Assembly (NCBI GenBank): GCA_046706345.1
Contig: JBJKPL010000171.1
Location: 1-5,115, forward strand
Length of the DNA: 5,115 bases
Source of the DNA: Sulfidibacterium sp046706345
GTDB taxonomy: Bacteria; Bacteroidota; Bacteroidia; Bacteroidales; F082
Direction of reading: 5' to 3'
Position 1 is the stretch's first letter, and each line of letters opens with the position of its first letter. Below the pieces are notes generated by a model. It was not told where the DNA came from and did not search any database. It saw only the letters and a program-made list of their open reading frames with translations. Position numbers and translations under genes: made by a program. Positions 1-5,115 of the stretch are shown one piece after another.

Positions 1-975
1 GAAAGTCCATTTGAACCACATGATCAGATAGATCACAAAGAAAGTCTTGCCGAAGAACCATACGAGGGACGGAATGTAGTCCATGATGTGGTTAAATTCC
101 TGCCAGTGGCCGATGTGCAGCGGCATCCAGCCGCCGAGGAACAGGGTGGCGCCGATGGCAGCCACGATGAACATGTTCATGTACTCGGCCAGGAAGAAGA
201 AAGCGAATTTGATGCCTGAATATTCGGTATGGAAACCGGCGGTCAGTTCCGACTCGGCTTCGGCCAAATCGAAAGGTCCGCGGTTGGTTTCGGCGGTACT
301 GGCGATGAGGAAGATCACAAAAGAAATAAAGGCCAGGATATGTCCTTTAAAGATCCACCAGCCGTCAGCCTGACTCTGTACGATGGTCGAGAGCTGCATG
401 GATCCCGATAAGATCACAATCGAAAGCAGGGACAGCCCGACGGAAAGTTCGTAACTGATGATCTGGGCGCCGCTACGCATGGCACCGATCAGGGAGTACT
501 TGCTGTTGCTGGACCAGCCTGCCAGCAGGATGCCGATGACACCCAGCGACGACACGGCCATCACATAAAAGATCCCGATGTTGAAGTCCATGGCCTGCAA
601 CCCCTTGGCAAACGGCAACGCGGCCATGGCCATAAAGGAAGCAATGATCACGATGAACGGGGCCAGGTTGAAGAGGAACCCGTCGGCATTCTTGATGGGG
701 ATCAGCTCTTTCATCAACAGTTTGATCAGGTCGGCGATGGTTTGCAACAAACCCCATTTTCCTACCCGATTGGGTCCGATACGGTTTTGGATCACCGCAC
801 AGACCTTTCTTTCAAGATACACCAGGAAAAGGCCGAGCAAGGCATAGAAGATCAAAAAGACCACGCCCACGATCACAAACTCCAGGGTCGTTGCCAGCCA
901 GGGAGCCATGGCATTGTGCAGGCCTTTGTCGATTGCATCGGTCAATGTCGAAAAACTATAAATATCTAAAATCAT
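1..975 (-). CDS. nuoH: NADH-quinone oxidoreductase subunit H (NuoH), 3'-truncated by window edge
   Basis: NuoH (ND1 family) is the membrane subunit that joins the peripheral arm of complex I to the proton pump and forms part of the quinone tunnel. I translated it by hand from the ATG at 975: 325 residues stay open to base 1. Family motifs are clear: ERKV at 55-58, QNRIGPNRVG at 63-72, SNSKYSLIGAMR at 156-167, ISYE at 173-176 and AETNRGPFDLAEAESELTAG at 228-247, the acidic loop facing the quinone channel. Hydrophobic segments lie near 31-53, 102-121, 134-154, 175-190, 212-228, 256-281 and 304-322. The C-terminal part, expected to carry the LPR-x-R-x-DQL motif and a last helix, is outside the window, perhaps 30-40 residues. 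The start is 12 bases after the nuoD stop and has no Shine-Dalgarno sequence. Identity is very secure; the start is likely. Confidence 0.97.
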   Translation of the reverse strand, partial: MILDIYSFSTLTDAIDKGLHNAMAPWLATTLEFVIVGVVFLIFYALLGLFLVYLERKVCAVIQNRIGPNRVGKWGLLQTIADLIKLLMKELIPIKNADGFLFNLAPFIVIIASFMAMAALPFAKGLQAMDFNIGIFYVMAVSSLGVIGILLAGWSSNSKYSLIGAMRSGAQIISYELSVGLSLLSIVILSGSMQLSTIVQSQADGWWIFKGHILAFISFVIFLIASTAETNRGPFDLAEAESELTAGFHTEYSGIKFAFFFLAEYMNMFIVAAIGATLFLGGWMPLHIGHWQEFNHIMDYIPSLVWFFGKTFFVIYLIMWFKWTF

Positions 976-987
976 GCTTTGAATTGT

Positions 988-2118
988 TTATCGGTCAATA
1001 TCAGGTAAAACCAAATCCAGTGAGCCGCTGATGGCGACCAGGTCTGCGATCTTTAATCCTTTGGAAAGGGTATTCAGGACAAACAGGTTGCTGAAGTTCG
1101 GCGAGCGGAATTTCATCCGCCAGGGATATTTCTCGCCTTTGCTGACGACGAAGACCCCCAGTTCCCCGCGTGCCGTTTCCACCCGCTGGTAGTATTCTCC
1201 TTCGGGCAGGTTGATGATGGGTTTCATCTTGGCGGTAAAGTCGCCTTCCTGAGGCATCTTTTCCACCAGTTGTTCCAGCAGGTTGAGCGATTCTTCCATT
1301 TCGTCCATACGCACCTGGTAACGGGCGAAGGAATCGCCTTCGGTATACAACACCTGTTTGAAATCCAGTTGATCGTAAACGCCGTAAGGTGCCACTTTCC
1401 GCACGTCGCAGGCAAATCCGGAGCCCCGTCCCGAAGGACCGGTGACGCCGAAGGCCACAGCCGTTTCCGCTGACATCAGGCCCACCCCTTTGGTCCGGTT
1501 GTGGAAAATGACGTTATCGGTCAGCAGGTTTTTGTAATCGGGTAATTTCTTGCGGAAATATTTCACAAACTCGGCGGTATGCTTCCGGAAATCGGGATGC
1601 ACATCGTGCATCAGTCCGCCGGGGGTGATAAAGCTGTGCAGCAACCTCGAACCGAAGGACTCTTCGAAGATGGCCAGGATCCTTTCCCGGTCGCGCAGGC
1701 CGTAGAAGAAGGTCGTCAAGGCACCCAGGTCCATACCGAAAGCACTCCACCATAACTGGTGCGAGGCAAGACGGTTCAGCTCATCGAGGATGGCACGGAT
1801 GTATTGTACTCTTTCGGGGACTTCCACCTGCAGCGCGTTTTCCACCGCCAGGCAGACGGCTTCGTTGTTCATGTGCGCCGAGAGGTAATCCATCCGGTCG
1901 GTGAGGTGGATGATCTGCTTGTAGGTGTCGGCTTCGCACATCTTCTCGATCCCGCGGTGGATGTAACCGATGTGCGGGATGACGTACTTGACGATTTCAC
2001 CGTTCAGACAAACTTCCAGCCTTAAGACGCCGTGAGTGGACGGATGCTGAGGTCCCATATTGATGATGTAATCTTCATCATCTTTGACTATAATATTTTT
2101 AATGACATCTTTGCTCAT
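988..2118 (-). CDS. nuoD: NADH-quinone oxidoreductase subunit D (NuoD, 49-kDa subunit)
   Basis: NuoD is the 49-kDa-type Q-module subunit on the cytoplasmic side of complex I. With NuoB it builds the quinone headgroup pocket, and it descends from the large subunit of NiFe hydrogenases. The 376-residue protein begins its conserved core at MGPQHPSTHGVLRLE (21-35). His29 and Tyr78 (in RMDYL, 76-79) match by motif the quinone-contacting His and Tyr of the family. Further signatures are PHIGYIHRGIEK (48-59), LDELNRLASHQLWW, GSGFACDVRK and the terminal LPDIDR. The hydrogenase NiFe cysteine motifs are absent, as in all NuoD. Length is slightly under the usual 380-420, mainly because of a short N-terminus. 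The gene is separate from nuoC, not fused as in nuoCD of E. coli. Its ATG follows the nuoC stop by one base (TGATATG), which suggests translational coupling. Met21 is a possible internal start but would remove the conserved approach to the core. Confidence 0.98.
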   Translation of the reverse strand: MSKDVIKNIIVKDDEDYIINMGPQHPSTHGVLRLEVCLNGEIVKYVIPHIGYIHRGIEKMCEADTYKQIIHLTDRMDYLSAHMNNEAVCLAVENALQVEVPERVQYIRAILDELNRLASHQLWWSAFGMDLGALTTFFYGLRDRERILAIFEESFGSRLLHSFITPGGLMHDVHPDFRKHTAEFVKYFRKKLPDYKNLLTDNVIFHNRTKGVGLMSAETAVAFGVTGPSGRGSGFACDVRKVAPYGVYDQLDFKQVLYTEGDSFARYQVRMDEMEESLNLLEQLVEKMPQEGDFTAKMKPIINLPEGEYYQRVETARGELGVFVVSKGEKYPWRMKFRSPNFSNLFVLNTLSKGLKIADLVAISGSLDLVLPDIDR

Positions 2119-2119
2119 A

Positions 2120-2581
2120 TCAATTGGGGAGTTCTATAATGTTCACTTCGTCTTTGAAATCTTTTCGCAGCGGGAAGCCGTAATCATCTTCAAGGAACAA
2201 CCGCCGGAGGTCCGGATGGTTTTTAAAGCGGATGCCAAAAAGGTCAAAGACTTCTCTTTCGAAAAATTCGGCAGTAGCCCAGACATCGGAAACCGTATCG
2301 ACTTCTGCTTTATCGCGATTGGGAATATCGGCCTTCAGAACCACCAGTTGGTGATCCTGCGTGGACTCCATATGATAGTATACCGTGAATTTATCCGTAA
2401 AGTCGGCGGCAGTCATGTTGATCAGATAGTCGAAAGGCTGTCCTTCGAGGTTTCTTAACGCCAGGGCTGCTTCGCGCAGTTTCTCCGCCGGGACGACAAT
2501 TTCAGGATACTGGGACCCTTCACTCACCGTGCCATCGGAAATGACTTTCGTGATAAGCTCCATTAATTCTGTCTTTTCCAT
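2120..2581 (-). CDS. nuoC: NADH-quinone oxidoreductase subunit C (NuoC, 30-kDa subunit)
   Basis: NuoC is the 30-kDa-type subunit that packs against NuoD in the Q-module; it binds no cofactor. The 153-residue protein has the family signature in its last third: a segment running from TAEFFEREVFDLFGI through FKNHPDLRRLFL to DDYGFPLRKDF, followed by a short acidic tail. The N-terminal half (about 1-90) is the less conserved alpha/beta domain. Length fits a stand-alone NuoC; these often vary between 150 and 210 residues. The ATG at 2581 comes 11 bases after the nuoB stop, in an AT-rich gap with no Shine-Dalgarno sequence. Met7 is a weaker alternative start. The stop lies one base before the nuoD ATG. 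Identity is secure. Confidence 0.96.
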   Translation of the reverse strand: MEKTELMELITKVISDGTVSEGSQYPEIVVPAEKLREAALALRNLEGQPFDYLINMTAADFTDKFTVYYHMESTQDHQLVVLKADIPNRDKAEVDTVSDVWATAEFFEREVFDLFGIRFKNHPDLRRLFLEDDYGFPLRKDFKDEVNIIELPN

Positions 2582-2592
2582 ATTAATTCAGC

Positions 2593-3147
2593 TTATTTTT
2601 CTTCCTTGTTATTTCTTAAAGCCACTTTTTCGGCTTTGATTTTCCGTTGCAGCTGCATCACGCCGTAGAGCAGGGCTTCGGGACGCGGAGGGCAGCCAGG
2701 GATGTAGACATCCACAGGGAGTACGTGGTCGACGCCACGGACAACGGAATAGGTATTGTAATAAAAGGGTCCGCCGGAAACGGCACAGGCCCCCATGGCG
2801 ATCACATACTTGGGTTCTGCCATCTGATCGTAGAGACGTTTCAGCACGGGCACCATTTTATGGACGATGGTCCCGGCCACCACGATCACGTCGGCCTGCC
2901 GCGGGGTGGCACGATAAACCTCGATGCCAAAGCGGGCAAAATCGTAACGCGAAGCCCCTGCTGCCATCATCTCGATGCCGCAGCAGCTGGTGGCAAAGGT
3001 CAGCGGCCAGATCGAATTGGACCGGCCCCATTTTAACAGATCGCTGACGGTGGTAAAGAATACGTTGTCGCCTAATGCTTTCAGGTCTTCCAGGGTTTCG
3101 TTATCCCGGAAGTCCTCATTTTTCATTGATTTAATTTTTACACCCAT
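2593..3147 (-). CDS. nuoB: NADH-quinone oxidoreductase subunit B (NuoB, PSST-type, cluster N2)
   Basis: NuoB carries the terminal [4Fe-4S] cluster N2, which passes electrons to quinone at the NuoB-NuoD interface. From the ATG at 3147 the protein has 184 residues. All four N2 ligands are visible: tandem Cys55-Cys56 in TSCCGIEMM, Cys121 in GACAVSGGPF and Cys152 in PGCPPRPEAL. Other signatures are RYDFARFG and TPRQADVIVVAGT. An ATG 21 bases upstream (3168) would add seven residues. I prefer 3147 because a good Shine-Dalgarno sequence, AAAGGAG, lies seven bases before it, inside the nuoA end. The chosen gene overlaps nuoA by 10 bases. Met8 of this version (ATG at 3126) also precedes the conserved core and cannot be fully excluded. 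The lysine- and glutamate-rich tail is variable in the family. Confidence 0.97.
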   Translation of the reverse strand: MGVKIKSMKNEDFRDNETLEDLKALGDNVFFTTVSDLLKWGRSNSIWPLTFATSCCGIEMMAAGASRYDFARFGIEVYRATPRQADVIVVAGTIVHKMVPVLKRLYDQMAEPKYVIAMGACAVSGGPFYYNTYSVVRGVDHVLPVDVYIPGCPPRPEALLYGVMQLQRKIKAEKVALRNNKEEK

Positions 3148-3488
3148 TTCAATGCTCCTTTCTTCCATGCATACAACAGACCCAGGCCGAGGATAAAGAA
3201 GAAGACCACAATCTCGACAAAGGCCCGCATTCCGACTGCTTTCATCACATCGGCCCAGGGGAACAGAAAGACCGTTTCCACATCAAAGACCAGGTAGATG
3301 ATCGCGAATAAATAATAGCCCACGCTGAACTGGATCCAGGTAGGTCCCTCGGTGGGGATCCCACATTCGTAAGGCTCAAATTTTCCTTTGGTAGATGACC
3401 GCGGGGCAACCAGCGACGAGAATACGATCGCACCACCCACGAGCACCAACGCAAGAACAAAAAACAGGACTAACGACTCGCTACTCAT
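3138..3488 (-). CDS. nuoA: NADH-quinone oxidoreductase subunit A (NuoA)
   Basis: NuoA (ND3 family) is a small membrane subunit at the junction of the two complex I arms. The 116-residue protein has three hydrophobic helices at about 5-28, 56-76 and 86-107. Between the first two is the long conserved loop KFEPYECGIPTEGPTW (36-51), with Cys42 at the place of the cysteine that reports the active/deactive state in mitochondrial ND3. Helix 2 ends in FDVETVFLFPWA, whose Asp69 and Glu71 match the conserved acidic pair of the family. The C-terminal AWKKGALKW is also typical. It is the first gene of the nuo operon, after a 283-bp spacer. The leader just before the ATG is AT-rich with no Shine-Dalgarno sequence, as is common in Bacteroidota. 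The length is normal. Confidence 0.97.
   Translation of the reverse strand: MSSESLVLFFVLALVLVGGAIVFSSLVAPRSSTKGKFEPYECGIPTEGPTWIQFSVGYYLFAIIYLVFDVETVFLFPWADVMKAVGMRAFVEIVVFFFILGLGLLYAWKKGALKWV
3155..3161 (-). promoter_or_regulatory. Shine-Dalgarno sequence that fixes the nuoB start
   Basis: On the minus strand the sequence reads AAAGGAG, then seven bases, then the ATG at 3147. It lies within the last codons of nuoA (Lys-Lys-Gly-Ala). It is the only convincing Shine-Dalgarno sequence before any gene start visible here. Because AWKKGAL is a conserved NuoA protein motif, the match may be partly a by-product of coding. It still favours 3147 over 3168 as the nuoB start. Confidence 0.6.
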
Positions 3489-3521
3489 AGAATTATATAT
3501 GTAGATGATTACTTTAAAAAA

Positions 3522-3535
3522 TTTTGCGCGAAATT
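3522..3535. promoter_or_regulatory. Near-palindromic TTTTGCGCGAAA-type site before nuoA (possible operator)
   Basis: The sequence ATTTTGCGCGAAATT is nearly symmetrical and sits about 35-45 bases before the nuoA ATG, in a stretch that is otherwise almost all A and T. A related site, ATTTGCGCAA, with the perfect palindrome TTGCGCAA, lies at 3681-3690. Its position near the expected nuo promoter is the only reason to suspect a regulator binds it. No known regulator is assigned. Confidence 0.25.
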
Positions 3536-3556
3536 AGTTGGATTATTCTAAAATAT

Positions 3557-3570
3557 CGGTCCCGGGCCGG
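3557..3570 (+). repeat. Left arm of GC-rich imperfect inverted repeat
   Basis: The plus-strand sequence CGGTCCCGGGCCGG is the reverse complement of CCGGCCCGGGACCG. That matches the block at 3712-3726 (CCGGCCCGGAGACCG) at 14 bases with one extra A there. The arms are 141 bases apart, in the spacer between the regulator and nuoA. This arm can also fold on itself: CCCG/CGGG with a three-base loop at 3561-3571. Confidence 0.55.
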
Positions 3571-3693
3571 GGGTTTTTGGTATCAAAACTCCAATTTATT
3601 TTTAGTCTTAATAAGCCATGGAAGAAACATTCAGTATTTCTCAATATGAAATCCGTCAGACACAAATGATATAAATTAGGATTTGCGCAACCT

Positions 3694-3734
3694 GAAAAAA
3701 ATAAAATTTTTCCGGCCCGGAGACCGCGGCGGGC
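3694..3734 (-). terminator. Possible intrinsic terminator of the response-regulator gene
   Basis: Read on the minus strand, GCCCG at 3734-3730 can pair with CGGGC at 3719-3715 across a 10-base loop. It is followed by CGG and then a tract rich in A and T that ends in seven T (3701-3695). It starts about 40 bases after the regulator stop. The stem is only five GC pairs and the T run is offset from it, so the call is tentative. Read on the plus strand the same stem is followed by AATTTTT, so it could act in both directions, but no plus-strand gene needs it. Confidence 0.4.
3712..3726 (-). repeat. Right arm of GC-rich imperfect inverted repeat
   Basis: This is the partner of 3557-3570: 14 matched bases with a single one-base bulge. 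It overlaps the proposed terminator stem (3715-3719), so in a read-through transcript the two pairings would exclude each other. A shorter related piece, CGGGACCG, occurs again at 3748-3755 beside the 10-base palindrome CCCGATCGGG (3742-3751). Confidence 0.55.
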
Positions 3735-3771
3735 AATTTTTCCCGATCGGGACCGGATGATGATAAAGGGG

Positions 3772-5115
3772 TCAGTCTTCGAGGTTGAATTTTTTCAGCC
3801 TCCGGTCGAGGGCCTGCCAGGTGATATTCAGCAGTTCGGCAGCTTTGGACTTGTTGTTGCCGGCTTTTTCCAGCGCCCGCAGGATGACCATTTTTTCGTG
3901 GGCTTCCAGGTCCAGGGTTTCGGCTTCTGCAGGACCGGCAGCGGCCGGGGGCTTCAGCACCGGATCATGGTTAACGGACAGGTGAATGTGTTTGGGCAGC
4001 AGTTCCGGGCCGTCGCAATAGATCACTCCGCGTTCCAATACGTTGCGCAGTTCGCGGATGTTGCCGGGAAAATCATAGGAAGTCAGCAGTTCCATGGCTT
4101 TGGGATTGACTTTCTGTACGGCTTTTCCCAGTTGCTCGGAATACCATTTTAAATAGTATTGCACCAGCATGGGGATGTCTTCTTTTCGTTCCCGTAAAGG
4201 CGGGATCTTGATGATAAAGATGCTCAGCCGGTGAAACAGATCGGGTCTGAATTTATTTTCCTGGGCCATCAGCTCCAGATCGCGGTTCGACGCCGCCACC
4301 ACCCGCACATCGACTTTGCGGCTCTGGCGCGAGCCCACTTTGCTCACACGGCGTTCTTCGAGCACCCGCAGCAACTTGGCCTGCTGCCCCAGGGGCATGT
4401 CACTGATCTCATCCAGGAACAAAGTGCCGTTGTCGGCAATCTCAAACCACCCTTCCTTGTCGGAATCGGCCCCGGTAAAGGCACCTTTCTTATGACCGAA
4501 AAACTCGCTTTCGAAAAGACTCTCGGGAATGGCCGAGCAGTTCACCGAATAGAACATATTCTTGTTGCGCTGGCTTAAATAATGGATGCCATGGGCTACC
4601 AGTTCCTTGCCGGTGCCGCTTTCCCCCAGGATCAGCACCGAAGTGGAGGGCGTCTGCGCCACCCGGTTCATGGAAGCGATGAGTTCTTTCATGGCCGGGC
4701 TGTTGCCGATGAGCTGCACGCCGATGTTTTCCAGCAGTTTTTTTGAAAGGACGTCCACACTGGTTTTCACCGTATTCAGTTCGGTCGTCAGGTGGATGAA
4801 ACGCTGGGTTCGGACAATGGATTTGTACACGTCGGCCAGACGGAAAGGTTTCGGAAAATAATCCACCGCCCCTTTTCGCATGGCTTCAATCACGGTATTC
4901 ATGTCGCCGTGTCCCGAGATCATGATCACCTCCGTCTGGGGGCTGATCTTTTTGATCTCCAGCAGCAGATCCAGTCCGCTCATGCCGGGAAGGCGGATGT
5001 CCAGAATGGCAATGCCGATATCGGCATTGCGAACGACCTCCAACGCCTGGTCGGGATGGTTGGCACCGGAAACCTTGAACTTATGACTCTTCAGGAATTC
5101 TTCAATCTCTTCTAC
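3772..5115 (-). CDS. Sigma-54-dependent NtrC/AtoC-type response regulator, 5'-truncated by window edge
   Basis: This is a two-component transcription activator. Phosphorylation of the receiver by a sensor kinase would switch on an AAA+ ATPase that opens sigma-54 RNA polymerase promoters. The frame is open through base 5115, giving 447 residues; only about 10-20 N-terminal residues, with the first acidic pocket, are missing. In window numbering the receiver has phospho-acceptor Asp39 (ILDIRLPGMSG), Ser67 and Lys89 (YFPKPF). A helical, probably coiled linker follows (about 98-132). The AAA+ domain shows Walker A GESGTGKE (164-171), the sigma-54-contacting loop GAFTGA (211-216, intact), Walker B TLFLDE (231-236), and arginines Arg290 and Arg296 in RPDLFHRL. 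After an Ala/Pro-rich linker (388-398), a Fis-type helix-turn-helix spans about 418-443. All catalytic elements visible are intact. A partner kinase is probably upstream, outside the window. The target genes cannot be read from the sequence, so no gene symbol is given. Confidence 0.96.
   Translation of the reverse strand, partial: VEEIEEFLKSHKFKVSGANHPDQALEVVRNADIGIAILDIRLPGMSGLDLLLEIKKISPQTEVIMISGHGDMNTVIEAMRKGAVDYFPKPFRLADVYKSIVRTQRFIHLTTELNTVKTSVDVLSKKLLENIGVQLIGNSPAMKELIASMNRVAQTPSTSVLILGESGTGKELVAHGIHYLSQRNKNMFYSVNCSAIPESLFESEFFGHKKGAFTGADSDKEGWFEIADNGTLFLDEISDMPLGQQAKLLRVLEERRVSKVGSRQSRKVDVRVVAASNRDLELMAQENKFRPDLFHRLSIFIIKIPPLRERKEDIPMLVQYYLKWYSEQLGKAVQKVNPKAMELLTSYDFPGNIRELRNVLERGVIYCDGPELLPKHIHLSVNHDPVLKPPAAAGPAEAETLDLEAHEKMVILRALEKAGNNKSKAAELLNITWQALDRRLKKFNLED

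Larger units (their letters stand above)
3489..3771. other. Noncoding spacer between the response regulator and nuoA
   Basis: This 283-bp gap holds no credible gene on either strand and no tRNA-like fold that I can see. It must contain the end of the regulator transcript and, most likely, the nuo promoter. Composition is strongly AT-rich (runs such as AAAAAAATAAAATTTTT) but broken by three compact GC-rich blocks near 3557-3575, 3711-3734 and 3742-3756. I searched by eye for the Bacteroidota -33 TTTG / -7 TAnnTTTG promoter and found only partial matches, for example TAATTTCG and TATTTTAG on the minus strand 40-70 bases before nuoA, without a properly spaced -33 box. A sigma-54 GG-N10-GC promoter was not seen either. 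Confidence 0.7.

Noticed and set aside
83..969. Several open frames on the plus strand opposite nuoH (83-373, 229-411, 578-847, 742-969) and one minus-strand shadow (473-757).
   Set aside because: The minus-strand frame in phase with 975 carries all NuoH family motifs without interruption. The others have no recognisable domains and are by-products of its codon use.
2084..3196. Long plus-strand frames opposite nuoC and nuoB (2084-2458, 2647-3036, 2975-3196).
   Set aside because: They lie antisense to well-conserved genes, show no family motif and have no supporting start signals.
3742..3751. CCCGATCGGG palindrome as the terminator stem for the regulator.
   Set aside because: A hairpin needs a loop, which leaves only three base pairs, and it is followed by A residues, not T, on the minus strand. 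The stem at 3715-3734 is better.
3489..3771. A sigma-54 (-24/-12) promoter driving nuo.
   Set aside because: I checked the GG dinucleotides on the minus strand of the spacer by eye, and none has GC at the required 10-base distance in a TGGCA...TTGC context.
3757..4861. Plus-strand frames opposite the response regulator (3757-4152, 4231-4578, 4586-4861).
   Set aside because: Compositionally they are mirror images of the AAA+ domain coding sequence, and the minus-strand protein is intact through all its motifs.
5041..5043. TTG at 5043 as the start of the response regulator (423 residues).
   Set aside because: The frame continues upstream for 24 more codons to the window edge and reads as normal receiver-domain sequence. 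The TTG is an internal leucine and the true start lies outside.
1..5115. A defence system, mobile element or other novel accessory system.
   Set aside because: No transposase, integrase, nuclease, toxin or repeat array is visible. All coding space is taken by core respiratory genes and one standard regulator.

Overview
The window looks like chromosomal DNA of a bacterium of the phylum Bacteroidota, probably a Bacteroidales relative. I infer this from the protein style, from the near absence of Shine-Dalgarno sequences before the genes, and from a respiratory complex I cluster that goes straight from nuoD to nuoH. No phylogeny was run. All real genes lie on the minus strand, so the biological reading order runs from high to low coordinates.

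Layout in reading order. From 5115 to 3772 is most of a sigma-54-dependent NtrC-type response regulator: receiver, AAA+ activator domain and Fis-type helix-turn-helix. Its first residues lie outside the window. From 3771 to 3489 is a 283-bp noncoding spacer, AT-rich but broken by GC-rich blocks. It holds a possible terminator, a 14-bp imperfect inverted repeat and two TTTGCGC-type sites. From 3488 to 1 is a tightly packed nuo operon: nuoA, nuoB, nuoC, nuoD and nuoH, the last running off the left edge.

The nuo genes encode part of the proton-pumping NADH:quinone oxidoreductase-type complex I. NuoB, NuoC and NuoD form the Q-module of the peripheral arm, which holds iron-sulfur cluster N2 and much of the quinone pocket. 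NuoA and NuoH join that arm to the membrane pump. The genes overlap or are separated by 1 to 12 bases, as expected of one transcript. The genes for the NADH-oxidising N-module (nuoE, nuoF, nuoG) are missing from their usual place between nuoD and nuoH. This fits the 11-subunit type of complex I, whose electron donor may not be NADH.

I found no mobile element, CRISPR array, tRNA or rRNA. This is mostly an ordinary core-metabolism region. The parts most worth a second look are the D-H junction, the regulator-nuo spacer with its competing RNA structures, and the single good Shine-Dalgarno sequence before nuoB.
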